64,000 bases of DNA from Noviherbaspirillum malthae (lineage in GTDB: Bacteria > Pseudomonadota > Gammaproteobacteria > Burkholderiales > Burkholderiaceae_D): NCBI RefSeq assembly GCF_015352985.1, contig NZ_JACYXF010000007.1, positions 124,001 to 188,000 on the forward strand, given 5' to 3'. Shown piece after piece: positions 16,008 to 24,434 of the stretch. The translations under genes were made by a program, and so were the position numbers. How positions within the stretch are numbered: position 1 is the stretch's first letter; the number at the start of each line of letters is the position of its first letter. Below the pieces are notes generated by a model. The model saw only the letters and a program-made list of their open reading frames with translations. It was not told the DNA's origin and made no database searches.

Positions 16008-17318
16008 TCAGGAAGGCAGGGAAGCCGCCGACGGCGCGTCCGTTATCTTGCCCATGCGCGACGTCCCCAGTGCGACCAGCACGATGGCCACCAGAGCGCC
16101 GCCGCTGAACGCGAACAGCTGGACCAGCGTCGCGCTGCGCAGCAGCCATCCGGTCAGCGCCGACGACATCGGCGCGATCCCCATGAAGATGAACATGAAC
16201 ATCGCCATGGCGCGGCCCATCATGGCGGGCGCGACATGCCGCTGCAGCCAGGTAAAGACCGTCACCTGCACGAAGCCGCCCAGGACGCCGATGACGAACA
16301 GCAGCAGCATGCCCTGCCAGGCGGCGCCGATCAGGCCGAGCGGAATGAACAGCAGGCCGATCACGCCGTCGAGCAGCAGGATGGTCTTGCCGAAGCTGCC
16401 GATGCGCATGCGCGGCCGCATGCCGGTGGCGATGACGCCGATCAGGGTGCCGGCCCCGTGCGCGCCGGCCAGCGCGCCGAAGGCGGCCGCGCCCTGCCCC
16501 AGTTCGCCGGCCAGCACCGGCACCGCCACCTGGACCGGGCCGCTGATGAACAGGGCCACCGCCGCCCAGTAGGTGAAGCAGGTGCGCAGGCTGGCGTCGT
16601 TCCAACAGTAACGCAGGCCATCGCCGACGGCTGCCCAGACGGATTGCGCGGGCTGGCCGGGCACGGTCTGGCGCGGCGAAGAGACGCCGGTCTGCACCCT
16701 GGACAGCGTCCAGGCCGACAGCGCGAAGCTCAATGCGTCCAGCACGAATGCGACAGCGATGCCGTGTGCGTCTTGCACGCCCTTGCCGCCGCCATCACCG
16801 AACAGCGCGATCAGCAGGCCCGCCAGCAGCGGGCCGGCGAACATCGACAGCTGGCGCAGGCCCATCGTTATGCCGTTGGCCGCCGGCAGCAGTTCGCGCG
16901 CAACCACGTGCGGCATGATCGAGGTGGCGGCGGGGATGCTGAATGCCGTCGCCAGGCCGATTGCCAGCGCCAGCGCATAGACCATCCAGAGAGTCAGCTG
17001 GCCGCTGAAGACCAGCGCCGCCAGCAGCGCCAGCAGCAGCGTGTTGGCATGCTTGGTCAGCATCAGCACGCGCTTGGGCGAATGCCTGTCCGCCAGCGCG
17101 CCGCCGAGCAGGATGAACAGTGCGCGCGGCACGCTCATCAGGGCCAGGACCGTGCCCAGCACCAGCGTATCGCCGGTCATCTGCAGCACCAGCCAAGGCA
17201 GGGCGATGAGGCTGAACTGGTCGCCCATCATCGAGATCAGCGAGCCGGCGATCAGCCAGCGGAAATTGCGGTCGCGCATGAGTTGGCCGCGCGCGGGAGC
17301 GGCAGGTGAGGTTGCCAT
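16008..17318 (-). CDS. MFS multidrug-type exporter
   Basis: A 436-aa major facilitator with about 12 membrane helices; the loop 2-3 motif reads GGALADRHSPKRVL. Specificity is not readable from the sequence. Start ATG 17318 has an AGAAGG ribosome binding site. It begins ten bases after the stop of the MerR/TipAS regulator on the same strand, so the two form an operon under the MerR-type promoter at 18375-18405. Drug-induced efflux controlled by the neighbour is the natural inference. Confidence 0.9.
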   Translation of the reverse strand: MATSPAAPARGQLMRDRNFRWLIAGSLISMMGDQFSLIALPWLVLQMTGDTLVLGTVLALMSVPRALFILLGGALADRHSPKRVLMLTKHANTLLLALLAALVFSGQLTLWMVYALALAIGLATAFSIPAATSIMPHVVARELLPAANGITMGLRQLSMFAGPLLAGLLIALFGDGGGKGVQDAHGIAVAFVLDALSFALSAWTLSRVQTGVSSPRQTVPGQPAQSVWAAVGDGLRYCWNDASLRTCFTYWAAVALFISGPVQVAVPVLAGELGQGAAAFGALAGAHGAGTLIGVIATGMRPRMRIGSFGKTILLLDGVIGLLFIPLGLIGAAWQGMLLLFVIGVLGGFVQVTVFTWLQRHVAPAMMGRAMAMFMFIFMGIAPMSSALTGWLLRSATLVQLFAFSGGALVAIVLVALGTSRMGKITDAPSAASLPS

Positions 17319-17328
17319 GAAGTGCCTT

Positions 17329-18351
17329 CTAGTTTTGATTGTTTTCGAGGTATGCCAGACCCTGACCCAGGAGAGTCATCAATTCGCCCTGCAAGCCGCT
17401 GCCGGCCATCAGGTCCGGTTCCCGGGCATGGATGTCGCGGATGCGTGCACGCACGGCCGGATCCTTGCCCCAGACAGCCTGGAAGAGTGCGATCCAGCGC
17501 GAGCAGAAGTCCTGCATTTCCGGGCTGTCCGGCGCCGCGCCGCGCTCCAGCAGTTCCTGCGCTTCCGCAAACATCACCGGCCAGCGCCGGTAATGGGCAA
17601 GGTAGGCAGCGCGCATGCCGGCGATTTTGTCGGCCCCGAGGTAGCGGGCATACACGCCCAGCCGGTACTCCGCGCTCACCTGCGTTACGTATTCGAGCAT
17701 GGCGGTATCCACGCCGGTCAGTGCCTGCGCACCGGGCTCGTTGCGGTGCAGGGCATCGAGCTTGAGCATCATGCGCGGATCGCCGCCCATGTGTTCCAGC
17801 GAAAGTCGCAGCCAGGGTTCGGCCAGCACCACGGCCTCGGGCGCATCGGGCGCGACGCCGCGTTCCATCAGGTCGCGCACTGCCGCCACGATGGCATTGA
17901 GCTCCCTCATTTCCCTGGAACCCTTTTGCATGCGCGCGTATTCCTCGGGCGTGAAATAGCGGTCATAGATGGCCATCATCTCGAGCGTCGTCAGCCATTC
18001 GTTCAGTGCGGGCTGCTCCTGTCCGCGCAGCAGCGTGCGCAGGTCGTTCAGGCGGTTGCGCAACGCGGCGGCGCGCTCGATCTGCCGCTCCAGCGCCGTC
18101 ACCTGTTCATCGATCACGCTCTGCAGGTCGCGCGCATCGCCTTCCAGCAGCACCGCGACTTCCGACAAGGGCAGATCGAGGCGGCGCAGCGCCTGGATGC
18201 GATAGAGGCGCTCGACATCGCCGCGGTCGTACAGGCGGTAGCCGGCCTCCGATCTTGCCGAGGGCCGCAGCAGGCCGATGGCATCGTAGTGATGCAGGGT
18301 GCGCACCGTCAGCCCGGTGCGTTTTGCCAGTTCGCCGACTTTCAGCAGCAT
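17329..18351 (-). CDS. MerR-family regulator with tandem TipAS-like domains
   Basis: A 340-aa regulator. Residues 1-70 are a MerR winged helix (LLKVGELAKRTGLTVRTLHHYD, then GYRLYDRGDV), ~75-120 the dimerisation coiled coil, and ~135-335 two TipAS-like ligand-binding repeats (YFTPEEYARMQ..; WPVMFAEAQELLERGAAPDSP). TipAS domains bind thiopeptides and other hydrophobic drugs. Start ATG 18351 has AGGAGG upstream; an earlier in-frame start at 18405 lies inside the promoter. It is coupled to the MFS exporter. Autoregulation through its own spacer operator is predicted. Confidence 0.92.
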   Translation of the reverse strand: MLLKVGELAKRTGLTVRTLHHYDAIGLLRPSARSEAGYRLYDRGDVERLYRIQALRRLDLPLSEVAVLLEGDARDLQSVIDEQVTALERQIERAAALRNRLNDLRTLLRGQEQPALNEWLTTLEMMAIYDRYFTPEEYARMQKGSREMRELNAIVAAVRDLMERGVAPDAPEAVVLAEPWLRLSLEHMGGDPRMMLKLDALHRNEPGAQALTGVDTAMLEYVTQVSAEYRLGVYARYLGADKIAGMRAAYLAHYRRWPVMFAEAQELLERGAAPDSPEMQDFCSRWIALFQAVWGKDPAVRARIRDIHAREPDLMAGSGLQGELMTLLGQGLAYLENNQN

Positions 18352-18374
18352 GTTCGCCTCCTCTCCATGCCAAC

Positions 18375-18405
18375 ACGATAAAGGCTGACGCAGCGTAAGG
18401 GTCAA
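18375..18405 (-). promoter_or_regulatory. MerR-type promoter with operator in a 19-bp spacer
   Basis: On the minus strand: -35 TTGACC (18400-18405), a 19-base spacer, -10 TATCGT (18375-18380). Inside the spacer is the near-palindrome CTTACGC-T-GCGTCAG (18385-18399), one mismatch between arms. A 19-bp spacer with a central dyad is the defining layout of MerR-activated promoters. It drives the MerR/TipAS gene and the MFS exporter. Confidence 0.75.
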
Positions 18406-18544
18406 GTAGTTTGGCGGGAAAAATGTTTTTAACTTGCAATTAAATGCCTAAAAAATAAGCAGAAACACATGGATACAACATCATTTCCACACTTTCTTCC
18501 ACCGTTGAGGGTTGTCAAAAGACGCATGTTTCCTCTCGGTGATG

Positions 18545-18562
18545 ATATTTGAAAACAAATAT
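18545..18562. repeat. AT-rich inverted repeat ATATTTG-AAAA-CAAATAT
   Basis: Perfect 7-base arms within an AT-rich 190-base intergenic stretch between the MerR gene and the NHL lipoprotein gene, 37 bases before the latter's start. Possible operator or nucleoid-protein site. Confidence 0.4.
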
Positions 18563-18599
18563 GTAATCAGGGAGTTACGAAAGATTGTTGAGGTGAAAT

Positions 18600-19856
18600 A
18601 TGGCTACAGTAACTATGGTCAGCCGGCTGACGGCAGGTCTCATTTGCATTGCACTGACAGCATGCGGCGGCGGTGGCGGTAGCCCTGATAACGCAGTGAG
18701 TCCGACGTCGGGCAGCGGCACGACGGGCACGGACGGAAGCGGCGGCGCAGGAACGGGAACGACCGGAACGACAGGCAACGGTGCAACGCCGGGCCAGGGC
18801 ACAGGCACAGGTTCGACGCCGCAGAGCTCGCCGCCTTCAGGCGGAACGGACGGCACGGGCGGCACCGGTGATACAGGCAATACCGGCAGCACCGCAAACG
18901 CTACCGATGCCCGCTTCAACCGGCCGATCGGCCTTGCGCGCGATGCGGCGGGCAACATGTATGTGGCCGATTCCGGCAATTACACGATCCGCAAGATCAG
19001 CCCCGCCGGCAATGTCAGCACGCTGGCCGGCAGCGCGGGCAGCAGCGGCAGCGCCGACGGCACCGGCAGCGCGGCGCGCTTCAGTTTCCTCAAGGGATTG
19101 AGCGTCGACGGCGCCGGCAACATCTATGTCGTGGACGGCAATGCGGTGCGCCGCATCTCGCCCACCGGCGCGGTGACGACGCTGGCCGGCGTGGTGAATA
19201 CCGCCGGCAGCGTCAACGGCACCGGCGCCGCCGCGCGCTTCTCCCAGCCTTGGGGCATCGCGGTCGATCCTTCCGGCGTCGCCTATGTCGCCGACACCGA
19301 AAACTATGTAATCCGCCGCGTGGCCACCGACGGCACCGTGAGCACCTATGCCGGCACGCCCGGCAGCCGCGGCACCGTAAACGGCAGCACCGCCAGCGCC
19401 ACCTTCCTCGGACCCAAGGGTATCGCGCGCGACGCTTCGGGCAACCTGTACGTGACCGACTGGTTCGGACCGCCGGCGCCGATGACCAGTGAAACCAGTA
19501 CCTTCATCCGGAGGATCGGCAGCGACGGCGTCGTGAGCACGATGGCCGGCAACTTCGGCGGCGAAACCGGGCCGGCGCAGTTCCGCGATACCTTCGCCAT
19601 CACCGCCGACAATGCGGGCAATGCCTATGTGTCGGCGTTCAACCGGGTACAGCGCATCAGCGCCGCCGGTGCGGTGAGCACCGTGGCCGGGCCGATCATC
19701 GGTTACCAGTCGCTCGAAGGCATCACCATCGATGCGGAAGGCAATCTCTATGTCGCCGATACGCCCAGCCACGCAATCAGCCGCGTCACGCAGGCAGGCG
19801 CCGTGACGGTGGTCGCCGGCAAGCAGAATGAAGCCGGCAGCACCGACGTGCCCTGA
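18600..19856 (+). CDS. NHL-repeat beta-propeller lipoprotein
   Basis: A 418-aa probable lipoprotein: lipobox LTAC with Cys near residue 21, then a long flexible Gly/Thr/Ser linker (residues ~23-100), then six or so NHL-type repeats of the form NxYVADxxNxxIRRI..GxVSTLAG, forming a beta-propeller. Such propellers bind ligands or proteins at the cell surface; no enzyme residues are evident. A GAGGTGA ribosome binding site precedes ATG 18600. It stands alone, with an AT-rich leader and a strong hairpin downstream. Confidence 0.9.
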   Translation: MATVTMVSRLTAGLICIALTACGGGGGSPDNAVSPTSGSGTTGTDGSGGAGTGTTGTTGNGATPGQGTGTGSTPQSSPPSGGTDGTGGTGDTGNTGSTANATDARFNRPIGLARDAAGNMYVADSGNYTIRKISPAGNVSTLAGSAGSSGSADGTGSAARFSFLKGLSVDGAGNIYVVDGNAVRRISPTGAVTTLAGVVNTAGSVNGTGAAARFSQPWGIAVDPSGVAYVADTENYVIRRVATDGTVSTYAGTPGSRGTVNGSTASATFLGPKGIARDASGNLYVTDWFGPPAPMTSETSTFIRRIGSDGVVSTMAGNFGGETGPAQFRDTFAITADNAGNAYVSAFNRVQRISAAGAVSTVAGPIIGYQSLEGITIDAEGNLYVADTPSHAISRVTQAGAVTVVAGKQNEAGSTDVP

Positions 19857-19868
19857 GGCAGGAATGCT

Positions 19869-19904
19869 CGCGGCAATGCCCGGCAGCCAGGCCGGCTTGC
19901 CGCG
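19869..19904. terminator. Compound hairpin between convergent genes
   Basis: CGCGGCAA (19869-19876) pairs with TTGCCGCG (19897-19904), and the inside folds again as CCGGC/GCCGG. It sits between the NHL lipoprotein stop and the convergent gene ending at 19946. No U-tract, so an intrinsic terminator is uncertain. Confidence 0.5.
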
Positions 19905-19945
19905 GGCGGTTAGTTTTCAGGAATTGCGAGGCGGAGAAGGCGTGA

Positions 19946-20449
19946 TCAGCGCCAGCCCTTGCGGATGCGGTAATCGTGGCTGATGACGATGCGGGTGGTG
20001 GCGATCAGCGGGCTCAGGCCGAGGATCAGCTGCGTCATCCTGTCGCCGGGAAGCGACCAGATCTGCGCAGGCGGCGGCGCGACCTGGGTGGCGGCGGTGA
20101 TCAGCGGCGCCACCCATTCGGCATCCGGCGTGACGTCGAGCAGGATGTCGCCGTCCTGGGTGGTATGCAGGTAGATTTCCCCGCCATGCTCCAAGCCGAA
20201 GCAGATACCATGGCCGTTCGGCTGCTTTTTGGCGTCGACGTGGAGCTGCAGCTCGCGGTTGTAGTTGTCGATCCAGGCTTCGACATCGTAAGTCGTGGTC
20301 AGCACGATCCAGGGGCGCTCGCCCGGTTCTGCGGGCTTGTTGTCTTCCAGAGTATCCATGATGGTCAGGTCGTGCCGCAGAGGGTGGTGTTCCAGATAAA
20401 GCGCATTATTGTAGTCTGAACGACTCCACTTCGGCTTCCCCTCGGGCAT
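19946..20449 (-). CDS. Hypothetical protein coupled to a small lipoprotein (167 aa)
   Basis: I do not recognise a family. The 167-aa protein has no signal or membrane helix, is acidic to neutral, and contains ERPWIVLTTTYDVEAWIDNYN and a stretch ICFGLEHGGEIYLHTTQDGD. Start is placed at ATG 20449 because it shares the A of the preceding small lipoprotein gene's stop (TGATG), the classic arrangement for translational coupling; an internal ATG at 20359 has no ribosome binding site. A domain acting with the lipoprotein is likely, or the two could be one gene split by a frameshift. Confidence 0.55.
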   Translation of the reverse strand: MPEGKPKWSRSDYNNALYLEHHPLRHDLTIMDTLEDNKPAEPGERPWIVLTTTYDVEAWIDNYNRELQLHVDAKKQPNGHGICFGLEHGGEIYLHTTQDGDILLDVTPDAEWVAPLITAATQVAPPPAQIWSLPGDRMTQLILGLSPLIATTRIVISHDYRIRKGWR

Positions 20450-20622
20450 CAACCCCGGATACCGAGCGCCGGGACGGCATTCCAGTTTCGCTGGGGCGGT
20501 TTGGCAGGATTGGCAGCAGTTTCTGCAGGTGATGAATTGGATTGTCTTTCGCATGCAGCCAAGGCTGCAGCCAGCACGAGTACAACAATGGCAATACGCT
20601 CCGGGGTCGTGCGAAGTGACAT
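20449..20622 (-). CDS. Small lipoprotein (57 aa)
   Basis: A 57-codon gene. It starts MSLRTTPERIAIVVLVLAAA and has the lipobox L-A-A-C with the lipidated Cys at residue 24, followed by a short Ser/Pro/Ala-rich mature part ending ALGIRG. AAGGA lies five bases before the ATG. Its TGA overlaps the ATG of the 167-aa gene. The signal peptide and lipobox are textbook, so this is very likely expressed. The mature part is only about 33 residues, so it may be a small membrane anchor or entericidin-like peptide; a truncated, frameshifted N-terminus of the next gene is the alternative. Confidence 0.65.
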   Translation of the reverse strand: MSLRTTPERIAIVVLVLAAALAACERQSNSSPAETAANPAKPPQRNWNAVPALGIRG

Positions 20623-20739
20623 TTGATCCTTCCAGGATTGCAGGTACCTGACCTAGACCGGATTTGGTTTCCGCAGTTCAATGCGTTTTTACCTGTTTTT
20701 ACACCGCGCTGTTTACCAATTACAAAACGTAAATCCATT

Positions 20740-20796
20740 AAAACAACATTGTGTTGATTTCGATATCAGCCTTGCAGCAGCAGGCTGATATCGAAA
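20740..20796 (-). terminator. Double-hairpin terminator of the GGDEF-EAL gene at 20827
   Basis: On the minus strand a perfect 14-bp stem (20758-20771 with 20783-20796, 11-base loop) is followed by a short hairpin CAACA-CAA-TGTTG ending in TTTT (20740-20743). It lies 30 bases past the stop of the PAS-GGDEF-EAL gene. Confidence 0.75.
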
Positions 20797-20826
20797 GTCG
20801 GCCGGCATGCCGAAATGACAGGATGG

Positions 20827-22743
20827 CTACAGCAGGAGCTCGAATTGCTCCGGCGGCAAAGGCTGGGAGAACAGGAAGCCCTGCGCATAATCGCATCCCG
20901 CCTCCAGCAGCCATTGGCGCTGCTCCTCGGTTTCCACCCCTTCGGCGATCACCTGCAGTCCGAGCTTGTGGGCCATCACGATGATGGTCTCGGCAATGGT
21001 GCGGCTGGTGCTTTCGCGCGTGGTGTCGCGGATGAAGGACTGGTCGACCTTCAGGTAATCGACATCGAATTTCTTCAGGTAGGCCATCGACGAATAACCG
21101 GTGCCGAAATCATCGATGGCGACCTGCACGCCGGCGTCGCGCAGGCTGAACAGTTTTTCGGCGGTCGCTTCGCTGGCGTTGAGCAGCAGCCCTTCGGTGA
21201 TTTCCACCGACATGCTGTTCCAGCCGAGGTCGAGTGAACTCAGGTACGCGCCCCAGTCCAGCGTCTTGGCATTGGCGAGGAACTGCACCGGCGACTTGTT
21301 GATGCTCACCTGGAATACACCGTTGCGCATCTTGCTCCAGCGCTTGGCCCAGACGGCGGCCTGCATGAAGACCCAGTTGCCGATCTCGTTGATGAGGCCG
21401 GTCTCTTCGGCGAGATAGATGAACTGGTTCGGGCAGACCAGGCCGCGCGAAGGATGAATCCAGCGCAGCAGCGCCTCGGCCTTGGCCACCTTGCCGGTGC
21501 GCAGTTCGACCACCGGCTGAAAATACAGGGACAGCTGGCGCTGCGGCAGCGCATTGCGCAATTCGCCGATCAGCTTGAGGCGCTGCCAGGCCTGCTCCTG
21601 CATCGACCGGGTAAAGAAGCTGAACTGGTTGCGCCCTGCATTCTTGGCCACGTACATGGCCTGATCGGCATTGCGCACCAGGCGTTCCGGCTCGTGCGCA
21701 TCGCCCGGATGCAGGGTGATGCCGATGCTGCCCGACACATGGATCTCTTCCTGGCCGAGCAGGTAGGGGCGGCCGAGCGCCGCAAGGATTTTTTCGGCAA
21801 TGTGTTCCACATGCGAGCGGCCGTCCAGATCGGTCAGGATGACGGTGAACTCGTCCCCGCCGAGCCGCGCGACCGTATCCGATTCGCGCACGCAGGAGCG
21901 GATGCGCGCCGCAGTCTGCTTGAGCAGGTCATCGCCGGCATCATGGCCGAGCAGGTCGTTCACCTCCTTGAAGCGGTCCAGGTCGATGAACATCAGCGCC
22001 AGCAGCTTGCCGCTGCGGCGGGAATTGAGCACTTCGTATTCCAGCCGGTCGCGAAACAGCGAGCGGTTGGGCAGGCCGGTGAGCGCGTCGAAGTTGGCGC
22101 GGCGCAGGGTTTCCTGTTCGGAGGAAATATCGACCGTGGTACCCACCATGCGCGTGGCCAGGCCGCTGTCGTTGCGCGCAATCACGGCGCCGCGCGCCAT
22201 GACCCATTTCCATGTGCCGTCCTTGCAGCGTACCCGGTATTCGCAGGCGAGAAAGCGGCTCTGGCCTTTCAGGCAGGTCATCATTTCCTCGTACACGCGC
22301 TCCCTGTCCTTGGGATGGGTAATGGCGGCCCAATCCTGCAGGCGTGAGCCGACTTCCGACTCGTCGTAGCCAAGCATCTGGCGGCCGCGCCAGGACAGCG
22401 TGAAGTGGTCGCTGGAGATATCCCATTCCCAGACGCCGTCGCCCGCGGCTTCGAGCGCAAGGCGCAGGCGCGCTTCGCCGGCCTGCATGTCGCTGCGCAT
22501 TGCGGTGGCAGCTGTTTCATCTGTGTTGGCCTGGGCTTGGGCTTCGGCCGCAGGCGGGACGGGCTGCTGAAGGGGAAGCAATTCGTGGAGCGGCCGTCCG
22601 ACGATGTCGGCCTTGCTCAGGCCCAGCTGCTGCAGGAAGGCATCGTTGGCATCGACCACGCGCAGGTCCGGCGACAGCAGCAGCAATCCTTCGCTTGCCG
22701 CATGCATGGCCGACGGCAGATCGGCGGAATGCATCATGCTCAT
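20827..22743 (-). CDS. PAS-PAS-GGDEF-EAL cyclic-di-GMP protein
   Basis: A 638-aa cytoplasmic protein. PAS 1 at ~10-65 (SEGLLLLSPDLRVVDANDAF), a linker, PAS 2 with PAC at ~93-208 (VWEWDIS.. WKWVMARG), GGDEF with motif at 295-299 and I-site RESD at 286-289, and EAL with EAL at 423-425 and DDFGTGYSS. Both domains have intact motifs. Start ATG 22743 is chosen just after an AGGAGG; the ATG two codons later is also possible, the upstream reading at 22800 is less so. It is about 130 bases downstream of the membrane diguanylate cyclase on the same strand, so they may be co-transcribed. Confidence 0.94.
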   Translation of the reverse strand: MSMMHSADLPSAMHAASEGLLLLSPDLRVVDANDAFLQQLGLSKADIVGRPLHELLPLQQPVPPAAEAQAQANTDETAATAMRSDMQAGEARLRLALEAAGDGVWEWDISSDHFTLSWRGRQMLGYDESEVGSRLQDWAAITHPKDRERVYEEMMTCLKGQSRFLACEYRVRCKDGTWKWVMARGAVIARNDSGLATRMVGTTVDISSEQETLRRANFDALTGLPNRSLFRDRLEYEVLNSRRSGKLLALMFIDLDRFKEVNDLLGHDAGDDLLKQTAARIRSCVRESDTVARLGGDEFTVILTDLDGRSHVEHIAEKILAALGRPYLLGQEEIHVSGSIGITLHPGDAHEPERLVRNADQAMYVAKNAGRNQFSFFTRSMQEQAWQRLKLIGELRNALPQRQLSLYFQPVVELRTGKVAKAEALLRWIHPSRGLVCPNQFIYLAEETGLINEIGNWVFMQAAVWAKRWSKMRNGVFQVSINKSPVQFLANAKTLDWGAYLSSLDLGWNSMSVEITEGLLLNASEATAEKLFSLRDAGVQVAIDDFGTGYSSMAYLKKFDVDYLKVDQSFIRDTTRESTSRTIAETIIVMAHKLGLQVIAEGVETEEQRQWLLEAGCDYAQGFLFSQPLPPEQFELLL

Positions 22744-22870
22744 GGCCCTCCTCGATGATTCGCTGCGCGGCAAGCGGCGTGCCGCACGCGAGAATCCCAT
22801 TCATGATGATTAGGAAGGTGCAGAGTTTTATAGTTCCAGGCTTTGCCGGCGCTCATTGGCGGGCTTTTTT

Positions 22871-24028
22871 CTAATCGCAGGCGACCCGGTTGCGCCCGGA
22901 TGCCTTGGCGGCATACAGGGCGGCATCGGCGCGGCGCATCAGCTCCTGGAACGAGTCGGATTCGCGCAGCATCGCCAGGCCGATGCTGACGGTATAGGCG
23001 GGCGTGTCCGGCTGGCCTTCCAGGTGGAAGGCATTGGCGCTGCCTTCCATCGTTACCCGGATGCGCTCGGCGACCTTGACGCCGGCGGTGCGGCCGGTTT
23101 CCGGCAGCAGCACCGCGAATTCCTCGCCGCCGACGCGCGAGAAATAATCGATGCTGCGGATCGCCGTTTCCGCCCGCAGCACCGCATCCATCAGCACCCT
23201 GTCGCCGGTGGTATGGCCCCAGGTATCGTTGATCGACTTGAAGTTGTCGATGTCGAGCATGAGCAGCGCCATCGGCCGGTTGGTGCGCCGCGCCAGCGAC
23301 AGCTCGCGCTCGGCCAGTTCGAACAGCGCGCGGCGCGACCAGGCGCCGGTGAGGAAGTCGCGGTTGGCCGCATGTTCGGCCTTGGCCATCATGGTGTCAT
23401 GCACCATCATGACCGCGCCGATGGTCAGGACCGGCAGCACGAAGGTGCCCGCCGACAGGAAGAACAGGTTCCAGGGCGAAGGCTGCAGCAGCGATGTCAG
23501 TTCTACCGGATTGGCGAAATAGATGACGGCGCGTGCCGCATGTCCGAGCGTGATGAGGCCGGCCATGCCCACGGTAAACACATACGGATAGCGTGAACGC
23601 CATGCCTGGCGGGCGCGCCAGATCGTTAGGGCGATCAGGAAACAGATGCCGCCCTGATACAGCGCTACCGTGGCGGTGCGCAAGGCGAAGGAATCGATGG
23701 CGTAGTGAAACGCCGCAATCAGAGCAGTCACGGCGACCACGCTGAGCATCAGCGGCCTGAGGTAGACCTTGCGGCCGAAGAAACGGCGAAAGCCGACAAG
23801 TATCGCCGCACTGGCCGCGGCATACGTGCCGTTGGCCAATTCGTAGGCAGCAAGTTCGGGCAGCTCTCTTCCGAACGCATAGAGCACCAGCGCGCAGAAG
23901 CCGATGCCGTTGGCCACCGACCATTCCCGTACGCCAGGTATGCCGCTGCGCAACAGGGACATCAGGACGAGCAGCATGACGACGCAGAACAGGGCGCCGA
24001 TGACGAGGATGTTGAATGCGCTGGGCAT
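22871..24028 (-). CDS. Membrane diguanylate cyclase (multi-helix sensor-GGDEF)
   Basis: A 385-aa cyclase. About six hydrophobic helices (roughly residues 5-27, 36-53, 62-80, 92-110, 119-136, 147-170 and 185-207) form an N-terminal membrane sensor without known motif, followed by GGDEF with GGEEF at 300-304 and I-site RSID at 291-294. Start ATG 24028 (MPSAFNILVIG) is where the membrane domain begins; the longer frame upstream is unlikely. It precedes the PAS-GGDEF-EAL gene on the same strand, giving a pair able to make and degrade cyclic-di-GMP. Confidence 0.93.
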   Translation of the reverse strand: MPSAFNILVIGALFCVVMLLVLMSLLRSGIPGVREWSVANGIGFCALVLYAFGRELPELAAYELANGTYAAASAAILVGFRRFFGRKVYLRPLMLSVVAVTALIAAFHYAIDSFALRTATVALYQGGICFLIALTIWRARQAWRSRYPYVFTVGMAGLITLGHAARAVIYFANPVELTSLLQPSPWNLFFLSAGTFVLPVLTIGAVMMVHDTMMAKAEHAANRDFLTGAWSRRALFELAERELSLARRTNRPMALLMLDIDNFKSINDTWGHTTGDRVLMDAVLRAETAIRSIDYFSRVGGEEFAVLLPETGRTAGVKVAERIRVTMEGSANAFHLEGQPDTPAYTVSIGLAMLRESDSFQELMRRADAALYAAKASGRNRVACD

Positions 24029-24434
24029 GGTATGACGTTCGGTCCGTGAAAAGTTAAAAGGCCATGCCTGATGCTCTACGGATTGATGCGGATGGCGTCG
24101 TCCCGGCAGCGGACGACAACACATAAGATGCGTGCCGCGCCTTTAATGTTCCGCGACGAAAGTGGAAGTTCTGCGTGTTTTTGTGCGCATGATCAAAGGC
24201 TGTTCCCTGCAGATAAAGGCGGTTGTCATCATGTCGAAACTTTAAGCAGCGCAGGCTATCGAACTTGAAACCCGATAGAGTCCACGCATGCATTCATTGC
24301 CGCGCATGTCCCCTTGCGGCAAGCCGCGGACTCCGGAGCCTGAATCGTTTTAATGCAGGCTCCACGCGCGCATCCCCGGCGGCAAGCCACCAGCGCGCGC
24401 CTTCCTATCCGTTATTGTTGCAAGGAGTACCGAC
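24029..24434. other. Intergenic region between divergent genes, no gene seen
   Basis: About 400 bases between the minus-strand diguanylate cyclase and the plus-strand RlpA-like gene. Short open frames here lack ribosome binding sites. The only structure I see is a hairpin GTCGTCC/GGACGAC (24097-24117), which would lie in the cyclase leader. The rest probably holds the two promoters. Confidence 0.5.

Noticed and set aside
13970..16108. A 712-codon open frame on the plus strand opposite the PAS-GGDEF-EAL gene
   Set aside because: It is antisense to clear PAS, GGDEF and EAL motifs, has no family pattern and is Ala/Arg/His/Gln-rich, as expected for a GC-rich shadow frame.
15993..17309. A 438-codon plus-strand frame opposite an MFS exporter
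   Set aside because: Sequence is low-complexity Ala/Gln/His/Arg, typical of the reverse complement of a hydrophobic protein.
20359..20359. Start of the 167-aa hypothetical gene at 20359 (137 aa)
   Set aside because: No ribosome binding site there, whereas the ATG at 20449 overlaps the preceding lipoprotein stop in a TGATG arrangement.
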